A program made the position numbers and the translations under genes. Shown here piece after piece: positions 33,710 to 43,996 of a stretch of DNA of 64,000 nucleotides. The stretch is from Coniella vitis (taxonomy: Eukaryota > Ascomycota > Sordariomycetes > Diaporthales > Schizoparmaceae), in the NCBI GenBank assembly GCA_011317545.1, contig WUJK01000007.1, positions 1,240,001 through 1,304,000 on the forward strand. The letters are read 5' to 3'. The notes below the pieces were generated by a model. The model did no database searches. It was not told the origin of the DNA and was given only the letters and a program-made list of their open reading frames with translations. How positions within the stretch are numbered: the first letter of the stretch is position 1; each line of letters begins with the position of its first letter.

Positions 33710-35310
33710 ATGAAGATTGTCAGATTACTCTTCTCGCTTGCTACCGCTCAGCTGGCAGCGGCCTTCTCCTTTCGCTCCCAGAGTGGCAGAGACGCTTCGA
33801 CTACAAGGCCTCGCCATGGCATTGAGCATCGGCTCAGCCCATACGAGATGTTGCAATCTGCGCCTCCACTGCCTGAAGTCTATACTGCGGCGTTGAGCGA
33901 ATTGCAGGACTTGGAATCAAAGCCACTTTGCCACCGAGTCGCCGCGCGCCTCCTGGTCAACAACTGCCAGTTACTGGATGGCAAAGACGCCACAACCATT
34001 CTCACTGATAGTGGTAGCGAGATGAGAGACTTCATCGACGCCTATGCTGCTAGCATGGCTATTTGTGATCTTGAGCGCGGCAAATTTAGTATTCCAAAGG
34101 CGTGCGACAGGTTTCGCGAGCCTGTGCTCTTGAAGCTACCGGTCGATGAGCAGGCAACTCTACATGTCAACTCCAGCGAGATAGACGCCTGTCTTACCGG
34201 CCTAGGCCTCGAGCACTCTGCCTGGTCGACTTGGGTGAGCTACAGACACAAGGCGTTGATGTTTTGCGAAGCAGCACGCGCAGATCACACTAAAAGTGAG
34301 ACGACACTCCTAGCCTGAGATGAGATTGGGAACTAATCGATATGCTCTTTATTTCCAGCCGAAAACGTCTTGCTTTATCAGCGTATCACCAAGATCATGG
34401 CCAGATTGGCCCATGGCATAGAAAAAGAACTGGAGGAGCATCTGGCCATCTTCAAACTCCAAGCGAAGGAGGCTGGCGACGCTCTGCACAACTTTGGGCC
34501 GGAACTTGACGACTTGCGGGATAAAATCTCCATGATACAAACCTACGTAACCGGCAACTTGAACAGCTCTATAGAAAAATCGAGCAACTCGATCAATGAT
34601 GGAATACAGAATGCCCTCAACCTGCAGCAGCTTCTCTCTGTCATGGTTCGCACTGCGCTGGACGGTACCTCACAAGTTGCTGCTGAACAAGCCAAGTCCC
34701 TCGCCGTCTTGGATAGGGGAGCTCAAGATGCCGGATACTGGCTGGCTATCATGGAAAGTGCTGCTATCTCAGCCGCTACTACGAAAGAACAGATTGTCAG
34801 TGCATTGAGCAGCTCGCACTCATGCCGTATCAAACAGAACACTAATCTTTTAGCTCAATTTAGGAACTCGTTCACTCTGAAGTCGAGGCATTCTACGTTC
34901 GGCAGCAAGCTCTATCGTCCAACCTAGAAGTACTTATTCAAAAGACTGACATACTCTCGGCAAAGTATGACGAGCATTTAAACACAATCAATGAAGCCAG
35001 GAATACGACGAGCGAGATCCTCGAGAAGCTAGACGGCGTCGCTATAAGCGCGGCTACTATTGAAAAGGCAACTCAATCTCGATGGAGTCTGCTTGGACTG
35101 GGAATTTGGGTGCCCTACATTGTTAGCCCTGTTGCTACTCTACTTCTCGGCTCATACGGTCTTGCGCCCTCTGCGACCCGCAACCTGGGTCTTATTGCCT
35201 TGGGAGAAGGTTTTGGATTCTTGATCGCCCACTTTCCCACATACTCTGCCTTTTTCATGGAGACGGGCAGTCATCTGATGCCCGACAAGGGAACGGCAGA
35301 TGTCCTTTGA
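33710..35310 (+). CDS. KAR5: Kar5-type nuclear fusion (karyogamy) protein
   Basis: Three exons: 33710-34295, 34359-34795 and 34864-35310, giving 489 residues. Introns are 63 nt (GTGAGA...TCCAG) and 68 nt (GTCAGT...TTTAG, branch ACTAAT). A signal peptide (MKIVRLLFSLATAQLAAAFS) leads to the Cys-rich lumenal part. CHRVAARLLVNNCQLL and AICDLERGKFSIPKACDRF have the spacing of the Kar5/Tht1/GEX1 family. Long coiled-coil stretches follow, then two hydrophobic segments near the C-terminus (LLGLGIWVPYIVSPVATLLLGS and NLGLIALGEGFGFLIAHF), consistent with ER/nuclear-envelope anchoring. Yeast Kar5 and S. pombe Tht1 are needed to fuse nuclear envelopes after mating. Assignment is by architecture and cysteine pattern rather than high identity. 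Confidence 0.8.
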
Positions 35311-36575
35311 TGCTGGATAAGGATTTCCGCGCTCGATTATGAAGTATCGAGTGGTTGAAAGACGAAAGGAGGAGCGACGGCACCGCAACTTTTGCTTTGC
35401 TATGATCTCGACGATTTGTTTCTCTGTTTTTCCGTTCAATTTTGGGTCCATGGAAGTAGTCATATCAAAATATACGACGCCAAGGAGTTAAGGCACTTTT
35501 TGCAGTATTCGAACATTAGCTGGACACGTTTCGCGCGTTTGGGAAATGGTTGAGCTCAGGTTTGGAGTTAACGTGGTATGATCGCCACGTACGTTGATCA
35601 ATGATTTAAAACTCGACACGAGCAACAACATCGCAGAATTTCATTCTTTTATCATTCATCTATCCATGTGCTTGATTGTAACTTGTGCTTTTGCGGCCTT
35701 TACGGGTGGGAAACCTACTCACCAGAACATGTGGCAGACTGTTGAAGTCCCTCTAGTTCAGGACATCGGTCGCATAGCTGGTCGCCGCCTCAATTCTGAT
35801 ATCACTTCGATGCCGCAGCCGTGTCTCTTTCTCGCATGTGATAGTATGATATTCTGTCAATATGGAGCAGACAAGACCTAACGCGCAGCTGCAAGCCTCC
35901 ATGTACAATCTGAACAGGAACATGGCTTTCTGCGGCACCAGCCAAACCTTCCCTTGGGCTGTTCGCATTCCTTCCATTTCCAGCCCTCAAGCCAAAGGAT
36001 GTAAGTTTGGAGTTCTTGTATGTAGATTACTATCTACTTCTACTCATCCAACTCCAGATACGAAGGCTGCTCACATGGTCAAGGTGTGCACTGTGCACAT
36101 AGCATAGTTCTGGGATGGGACGAAGATGATGACGTCTCTTGTACATCGTATGCCACCCTTGTGCAAATCAAGAAGCATACAAGGGTCCCTGCATGTGTGG
36201 TGCGACTCTTCTGACAGCATCAGCGTCACCAAAACGTTACCGTGCTGCATGTACCGGCCAAGCAGTTGATTGGGTGTCAGGGCCTGGAGTGTGACATCAT
36301 CGTGGCTGGGACCCTGAATTTTGACGTCCGAATGATACTATGAAGCTGGCCTACGCACGCGCAACTGACGGGGGTGGCAGTGGGAATGTGCTAGCAACTT
36401 GCTAGTAAGGAGAGAAGAGATGGATGGATATATAATAAACATATCCTGTTACAAACCTTCTCATTACTGACGTGGGCGTCTGAACACAATCTTGATCAAA
36501 AACACTCATACAAACCACCACAAAACGTGACCAAAAACCTCATCTCAATCTCATCTTCCAAACCTACACAACAAA
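35311..36575. other. Spacer with promoter of the glycine-zipper gene
   Basis: 1.26 kb without a supportable gene. The last 150 bp hold a clear TATA box (listed separately) and a C/A-rich leader (CAAACCACCACAAAACGTGACC...), as in highly expressed fungal genes. Confidence 0.45.
36429..36437 (+). promoter_or_regulatory. TATA box
   Basis: TATATAATA about 140 bp upstream of the ATG at 36576, followed by a C/A-rich leader. It is the clearest core promoter in the window and suggests a regulated or strongly expressed gene. Confidence 0.55.
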
Positions 36576-36968
36576 ATGAACAACGATCAAAACAAGGGTG
36601 TCACTGGCGTTGCCAAGACCGGCACCGGTATTCTGGGAAACACAGTTTCGGGTCTCTCCAACACAGTTGGCGGCCTTGTCGGTAAGTCCCATCCCACGCA
36701 CATGCACACAGAATCTGTTTCAGGGCCTCTTCCCCTCTTTCTCCTCTCTCTTCTCAAGTGTTCTATCAAGGCCAGACGCACTAACCTTTGCCTTCTTTCC
36801 GATTCTTTAGGCGGAGCAACCCGTGGCCTCGGCGAGACTTTGAATGGCGTAACTGGAGGTGCTGCCCGTCCCGTGGGCGACGGCGTGGCCAACCTTGGCA
36901 CTGGTCTCGAGAATGGCCTGTCGGATGTGGCCAAGAGTGCGCGAGACGCTGGAAACTGGAAGAAATAA
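36576..36968 (+). CDS. Small glycine-zipper protein, unknown function
   Basis: Two exons, 36576-36681 and 36811-36968, with a 129-nt intron (GTAAGT...CTTTAG), giving 87 residues. The start MNNDQNKGVTGVAKTGTG is preceded by an A-rich context (CAAAATG). Almost the whole protein repeats small residues at i, i+3/i+4 spacing (GVTGVAKTGTGILGNTVSG, GGLVGGATRGLGETLNGVTG). This is a glycine-zipper pattern seen in membrane-associated or LEA/stress-like peptides. It ends in charged SDVAKSARDAGNWKK. There is no signal peptide and no classical hydrophobic helix. I do not recognise a named family. The strong TATA and leader suggest abundance or inducibility. Confidence 0.75.
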   Translation: MNNDQNKGVTGVAKTGTGILGNTVSGLSNTVGGLVGKSHPTHMHTESVSGPLPLFLLSLLKCSIKARRTNLCLLSDSLGGATRGLGETLNGVTGGAARPVGDGVANLGTGLENGLSDVAKSARDAGNWKK

Positions 36969-37789
36969 ATGTTTGAAAGAATGCGATGACAAAGAAGATT
37001 ATATACCCCCCATGTGTTTTGGATTGAATTGTATATCGATGTTTGACCTCTCGTGACAGAGGTTCAAGTGGTCGAAGCTCTCGACTTTGTTAGATTTGAA
37101 TTTGAAGGCAATGAACAGTAGCCGTGCAAGAAGACAAAATGACGATCACTCCGTGAGCGATGATTGTGGGGACGTGTTCATTTATCACGATGTGTGGTAG
37201 CGCAGCAGTTGACTTCAAGAGGGTTGCCGGTGGTCGGCACAAGCGGTACATATGGTGAACGAACTGCCAGTGTCCAGCAATCAATCACGGCATTCACAGA
37301 CACCTGCACTGCAATTACGATCCAACTGCGCGCGCACAACGGCGCCTGTTTCTGTGTGTTGTCCCTCTACCCCACATTTGCATCATCCAAGTTGCCCCTC
37401 TTGCACACAAATCTACATAGTACAAGCACAAAGTGTGCATATATGCAGAACTGATAGAACATTGGAAGGGTATAGTGCAAAGAAGCCAACGAAGCCAATG
37501 AAAATGCACAATCACAAAGCTGCAAGGCCAGAACACGCCAGAGTAAACCAAGAAGAAAACAATCGTACCGCTCCACAATCAGTTCAACAATTCAGGGTTC
37601 ATCAGACCCCTTTTGAAACTCAAACATGAGAAATTTGTCTAGGATACCCCAGAAAACATGAGAAACGGGGCCCAGAGTACCAACCACCCCCCCCCTTCTT
37701 CCCCGAGGGAATCGTAGTCCTGGCTGTGCAGGTTGTACATATGTAGCTGGTGATTCTCATATTCTACTTCGCCCATCCGTTGGGATTCA
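36969..37789. other. Convergent 3' spacer
   Basis: 821 bp between the glycine-zipper gene and the 3' end of the coiled-coil gene. It contains one TACATAGTA (37414-37422). No gene seen. Confidence 0.5.
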
Positions 37790-40700
37790 TCATGCCACCT
37801 GGCTAACATCCACTGCTACTTGTGGGAAAGCGGCAGTGTTTGGTGTTGGGATTCTGGCAACGGTGTACTCCTCCATATCGCGGAGGATACGCAGGTTCTG
37901 CTCTCTCATGTCACTGTCAAGAATCTCGAGCGAATTGACAGTCGTGCGCATTCTAGCTAGCTACTCCCACCAACCAATAGAATGTTAGCAAGTGTCAGCC
38001 TAACCAGGCGACGTCTTATCGTGTGCGCGCGCGTGTGTTTTGAGTCAAAAAAGACTGGGGCGAAGCAGTTTTACGGGCGGATGTGGGCAGGGTGTGGAAG
38101 GGTAGGAGGTGTGAGGCTGCTGCAAGCAGCAGGGGGCTTTCGCACCAGAGCTAGTGCCACTGAGGATTGATCCTGCTCACCTTCGGCAGCAGGCCCCCTC
38201 TCTCCAGCGGCGGCGATAGCATCGTCGTTGGTGAATCGATTAGCTCCCAGTCCGGTCCTCTCGGCCGCTAGGGATGAAGAAGTTGCGTGGACCTTTACAC
38301 AAGAATATATTAACACTTTGGGAGATATGTTAAAAGCTAGGACTTTGTTGTATGTTGCTTCATACCTGGGCCTCTGCCAACTCCGCCTCCTTCACTTTGA
38401 GCAGGTCCAGTAACTCTTGGACACGAGCCTCTAGCTTGTCTGCGCGCGCTGCGGATTCATTCAAGATATCCGTCATCGAATCGTGCATGTCCCGGTAGTC
38501 TGCTTCTGCAGTCTTTGCCCTGGCATCGGCTTCAAGTCTATGGGCCTCTAGCTCCTTACGGGCGAGGCTCAATTCTTCTTTGACAGAGTTGAGTTGCTCG
38601 GCGGCCTTGCCCGATTGCGTGCCCGCGTTGGACACCGCATCGTTGTACGCCTGTTTCACGTGAGCAAGCTCTGCACGAAGAGCCGTCACCTCGCCCGAGG
38701 TGTCAAGCTTGGGCGAAGATCTGTTAGTGTTCGCGTCGAGGTCCGCTTCAGCCGTAATTCTTGCAAACTTCTCCATGGCGAGTTGTTGGCTCAGAGTGGT
38801 AATCTCCTCCTCAGCCTTGACCATCTGCTGTTTGGAAGATTCAAGAACCTTCTGAAGCTCCTCCTGCGACTGGATGACCTTGGCTTCCAGCGCAGAAGCG
38901 TGCTGCGACTTGATTTCGGAAATGATCTTTTCGTGCTGCTCCTTCAAGCTCTCGATCTCAAACTTGCTGTCAGCAGCACTGCCAGCGTTTTCGTTTTGCA
39001 GTCGGTCGATGGCCTCGAGGTGAGCATTGGCCTGTTTCTTGAGTTCAGCAGTGTGGTCCTCGTACAGTTCTTTTCTAAAACGTTGCATGGCCAGAGCATG
39101 CTCCTCCTGAGTTCCATCCAGTTGCGCTCCCAGCGTAGCAAGTTGCTCGTCCAACTGAGCCCGCACGACAGCAAACTCCTCTACCGCAGCCTGGCTACCA
39201 GCAATCTCCTTCTTGAGTTGCTCAATCTCCATGGCATGCTTGGCAGCCAGTTCCTCTTGCAATTGTTGAAACTGAGCAGAGCTCTTTTGAAGCTCAGCAG
39301 CGTGCTTCTGGTTGAGCTCCCTCTCGAGAGTCTCCAACTGCTTGGAAAGGGCTTCCAAAGTGGCAGCATGTTTGGCGTTAAGTTCATTCTCTATTTGACC
39401 CAGTTGAGCAGCCTGGGCGCCTTCACCGGCAGCCGTTGCGGCCAATAATTCCTCGGCATGCTTGGCAAGGAGTTGCTGGTTTTGAGACTCGTTCTTTGCA
39501 TTCAACTCCGCGAGGATACTCTCGTGGGAGGTTTCCAGAGCCTGCAACTCCTTTGCCAGATGGGCCTGAGCCTCACTCTTCAAGATTTCAATCTCCTGTG
39601 CGTGGGCGGCCTTCAATGCGTTGAGGTCGCTAACATGCGCATCACGGTCGGCGGAGGCGCCACTCTTGGCTTGCTCCAGCTCCATGGCGTGATTGGCCTG
39701 CAGTGCATCCAAAGCCTTCTGTTGCTCAGACTCGACAGCAGCCAGCGCTGCAATGGCAGTAGCATGTTCTGCCTTTGCCGTTTGGAGTGCAGCCAATGTC
39801 TCTTCTTGCTGGCTTTTGACCTCGTCAACAGCTTTGCTGTGGCCCTCCAATGCAGACGAGTGAGCCTCGGTTAGCCCCTTGTGCTTGTCTTCCAACTCCT
39901 TGTGCTTGGCCTCCAACTCTTCGTATTTGCGCTTGTACATGGCCTCGCCCTGCAGGGAGTTGATTTCATTCTCATAATCGGTTGTTATCTGCTTCAAGTG
40001 CTGGTCGTGCTTCTCTGCAGTTGCAGCGTGCTCGGACTTCAAAGCCTCAATCTCACCGTCCTTGGCCATGACGTCTTCTTCCAGCTTGGTGATGGTCTCT
40101 CGCGCAGATCGCAGCTGAACCTCCACACTCTGTATGCGCTCCTCAAACGAGGCGAGCTCGTTCGATTTGGCTGTCAGTTCTTCCTTGGCGTTGTCGGTGC
40201 TCTGCTCTGCAATTTCCAACTTGGCCTTGAGCTCTGCAATTTCGCCCTCGAGAGTCGAGATCTTGGCTGCGTTGTCCGACTGTTCCTCAGAAAGTCTTGC
40301 TTGTTGCGCCGATTCCAAGGCCGCTTGAGATGTTGTCAGTTCATCAATCTTGCTTTGAAGGTTGGCAAGAGCAGCTTCGTGGCTCGCTTTTTGGTCAGCG
40401 AGCGCCTTCTCGTGATCGCCCGATGTGGCCTTGCCAATTTCCAGTTCCTCGGCATGCTTGCTCTGGAGGGCAGATAGGGCATCATTATGCTGCTCAACGA
40501 GCGTCTTTTGTGACTCTTCAAGGCTTCTCCGCAGCTCTTGGAGCTGGGAGCTGTGTTCTTCTGATGCTTTAGCCAGGTCTGCCTGGCTTTGGTTCAGTCT
40601 GGCTTCATGCTCAGTATGTGCTGATTCGAGAGCAGCCTTAAGGGAAGCAATTTCAGAATCGGTTGTCTCCTTTGCCGCAACAAGTTCAGCGAGCTCAGTC

Positions 40701-41893
40701 TTTTGCTTCTCAAGTTGCTCCTCAGCATCCTTGAGTTTCGCGCGGGCCTCAGAAATTTGGGCCTCCAGAGCCTCGACCTCACGTTGGTGTTTGGCCTTGA
40801 CACTCTCGAGTTCGTCAGCTAATTCTTTCAGCGAGGAGTCGTTGTTGACTTCTTCACTCTGCTTGGACTCGATCTGTGCTGTCAGTTCGACAATCTTTTC
40901 CTCTGAAGATGTGATTTGCTTCTTGAGAGTTACAATTTCAGCCTCACTCTCTGAAAGCTTAACTTTGAGATCGTCAATCTCCTTTGTAACTTCAGCAGAG
41001 GGAGGACCCGACGTAGACAGCCGGGAACTTGCAGACTTTGTGGTCGTGCCGGATGAGGCTCCGGCCATTGAGAGGCGCTTTTTCGCGTCAGCAACGGCGC
41101 CCGTTGCAACCGTCCTACCAACAGGGCGCGTTGTGCTCGTTGAGCTGATGCTCGAGTCCTTGGTGTGACCTCGGGTAGCGGTTGGTCGCGTGGCAGACGT
41201 TGGCGACGCAGCGCTTGGCGCCACAGGCTTTCTCGCTGAGGTGGTGCTGGTAGTGCCTGTGGTAGACCGCGGCTTGGGCGTCGTCGAGGTTGCGCTAGAC
41301 AGTGTCGACGTTCGTCGAGACGCAAGAGTCGAGGTCCGCCGCTTCTCATCTTCAGACACAGAGGGCTGTGAGCGGTGTGTCGAAGTAGCAACTGAGGAAG
41401 GGCGCTTGGTTGCGGTGGTCGATGCGGGCCGCGTAGTAGCAGGCTTGTTCAGGCCACCAGTCGTAGTGCTTGTGCGAGAGGCCGAGCTTGCGGTTGGTTT
41501 TGTAGCACCCAAGGTAGAAAGCGGGCGTCGCGTAGCGCTTGTTGTTGTTGTTGTCACGGGCTTCTTCGCAGTACCCACGGTACCTGGCGTCTTGTTGGCG
41601 CTTGTAGTTGCCGTCGCTTTTTTCGCAACAGCAGGAGTGACATTTGCGATGGGAGACTCTAGCTTCTCAATCTCCGATTCTTCAGGAGCGGCCTCAGAAT
41701 CAACAGATTCGGCATTCAATTGAGCAGAATCTTGGGCCGCCATCTCAGCAGAGTGCTCAACAGGAGCCTCATCAGAGGAGGCCTCAGTGTGGGTGTCCTC
41801 AACAGAAGCCTCATGAGCATCAGATAACTGAGCTTCGTCCACAACGGGCGCATCCTCGTGCGAGACAACGTCGTAACCCTCGGCGTCAGACAT
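37790..41893 (-). CDS. Large coiled-coil protein (1268 residues), unknown role
   Basis: Three exons on the minus strand: 41893-38366, 38292-38181 and 37956-37790. The ATG at 41893 (MSDAEGYDVVSHEDAPVVDE) is the first in frame; upstream there is only a TTG. Residues 1-95 are acidic. Residues 95-310 are Ser/Thr/Ala/Lys-rich and basic (repeated TTT, STSR, KP words), like a microtubule- or nucleic acid-binding disordered region. Residues about 320-1170 form almost continuous heptads of Glu/Lys/Leu/Ala (repeats of KHAxExExLK type), an extended coiled coil. Two short C-terminal exons add a tail ending RILRDMEEYTVARIPTP...VSQVA. Comparable fungal proteins are often labelled 'M protein repeat' only because of coiled-coil similarity. 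Candidates include a tether, spindle or septal protein, but nothing specific is shown. Confidence 0.8.
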
Positions 41894-43996
41894 TGTAGGT
41901 GCGGCTCGGTTCGACAAGATCCCGTCTATGGTGGGAAGGTGAGGGATAGTCTGTCAAGTGAAGCCAGTCAGTATTATTTAGCTCTTGATGGATGTCTAGG
42001 CATTGACCAAGCTCCCAAAGAGCTGCGCTAGTCGTATAAAGGGCATCCTGTGCAAGTGAGGCATCTTCGTACGCACCCTGCGTGTCCAGGAACAAGCTTC
42101 GTTGTCCTCAGATATTCTGTAAAAGGGGGCAAGGGGCCACGTTGGGTACGCGCTCGAGCAGTCGATAAGCGTTGCGAAGTGAAAATGCCACAGGGGTATA
42201 CAGCAAAAGCAGCAGACAGAATGCAGCGCAAATGTACAACCACAAGAGCAGGCGAAAGGCAGTCAAAAGACGTCGGGCACAACTCTTCTGTGAGCTTGTT
42301 CCCCTGAGGAGCGCAACGTGATACGTAGGGAGAAGGAGGGAGCGCGCGGTGCGAGTAAGGTGGTGTCGAGCGACAGAGTGGGTTGGAATTAAAATGGGCA
42401 CCTCTTCACTTCAGTTCGCCCGCAGTCTAGTCCGGGCCCTTGTTTTTGCAGGCGCGCCGAGCCAAGCAGCTAGCTACTTTGTACAGGCTAGCACACGCAC
42501 AGGGCATATGCAGGCCTGCCCAGCCTGGGGCCAGCCACTGGCCGCTGGAGAATGAATGCCCCTTGCACAGGGCATCAAGGGTCCTTAGCAAGGGCGCGTC
42601 CAATAGGCGCAACGTCTTGCAATCAGTGGCCCTGCAGTAAGCTAGAGTCTCTACTATGTACAGTACTAGTAAGAGTAATACAGTAAGAGCTGACGACGGT
42701 CAGGGACGGTCTTCCCAAAATACGCGTTTGCTGCTCCAAAATACATATCCGACCAGCTTCTGACGACCTGCGCATCTCTCAAAATTGCACTAACCACCCA
42801 AAAAAGAGCTCGGCACTACATCCTTCAAACGTCAGCGGATAGCGATAAGCATCCAATGCACGCGCGATTTTGTGACCCCCCCGGTGTGGACTCTCTTGCG
42901 TGATCTACCCGTTGTCAGATCGCGCATCCAAATTTGTCAACCTGCCAAAGCCACCTGCTTCTCTTGCATGGCCCCAAAGCCGCTGAAGCGAGCGCTCCTT
43001 AGTGCCACTCAATAACAGACCGCAGACGCAAGTTCCGGCAGATCAACCGGAAGGAACAAGCGGGCGAGACCCTTGCTCGCTTGCTCTTTGGAGGGGCCAG
43101 CGTTCGCCCTGGAAAGCCAACATCAGGCATGAGTTTCATGCAACCCAATCGCAACTGACAAAGAAAACTCTTGATTGAGCAAGTGAATGTTTGACACGAC
43201 CTCCATATCTCCGCCTCAGCAGTCATCATTCATGCAGGATTTCAGCCCGTGCGCCCAATGTGTGACGACTGTCACTTCCGCTACGACCCTCGACAGGCTG
43301 GCTGCTTTTCTTTGCGGTTGCTGTTCGTTTGCAGCATTTGGCTCGATTCTGGAATAGACGCTATCGAATCGTGGCTTTGTGCCGAGTTATGTGAAGTAAA
43401 CAGAGGTGTCAATGATAGAATCGATGTGGCAGTCTCTGATTGGTGTTGGAGGAATCAACAAATCGCCAGTCACTGGCAGTACTGTGCATGACAAGATGCT
43501 GGTAAAGACCGTCTTGTACCTTCGGACTGCGGTAAATACTCAAAAATGAGTGGTCACTTGATTCAAAGCCTAAGGTATGCAAATTCCAGAAACAAACGGA
43601 ATTAAGGCCCAGGGCCAGGCTTGGAGGTGAGGCAAAACAGGATCCGCTCCTTGTATCAGCACACCTCTTTGGAGCATGAATCCAAATATTAACCAGAGCT
43701 GTGTCTACCTTCGGCAGGCGGCTTTGTGGTGGGCTATGATTGGAAAGCATACAGAATGGTAATTCAAACGGAGCTTAGGAAGCTCTAAAAAGAGGCAGGT
43801 CATTGTGTGATGAGTTCCAGCCCCTTGGTCTCATCCCACAAGAGGTCAAGACATGGAGACTCGTGAACCCGCAACTTCCACGCTGGGCAGCAGAACGTAG
43901 CTTCATTGAGTGAATGGGAGCGACCTTCAGCCAGAATATTAGAGTAGCAACAATATTGATGAGTATCTTAAAAGTGTAGAAAAATCAGGCCTGGAG
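41894..43996. other. 2.1-kb spacer upstream of the coiled-coil gene
   Basis: Holds the promoter of the minus-strand coiled-coil gene and the 3' flank of the next minus-strand gene. It contains an inverted TACATAGTA (42652-42660). Frames up to about 115 codons exist but have no motif, good start context or splice logic. Confidence 0.45.

Noticed and set aside
38594..41723. Several long + strand frames (up to 284 codons) with Leu/Ser-rich translations
   Set aside because: Antisense shadows of the Glu/Lys/Ala-rich coiled-coil gene; antisense of GAG/AAG/GCC codons gives CTC/CTT/GGC and few stops.
43249..43491. 80-codon frame with CDDCHFRYDPRQAGC
   Set aside because: Starts at GTG, isolated, has no second metal-binding pair and no splice continuation; cysteine spacing is likely chance.
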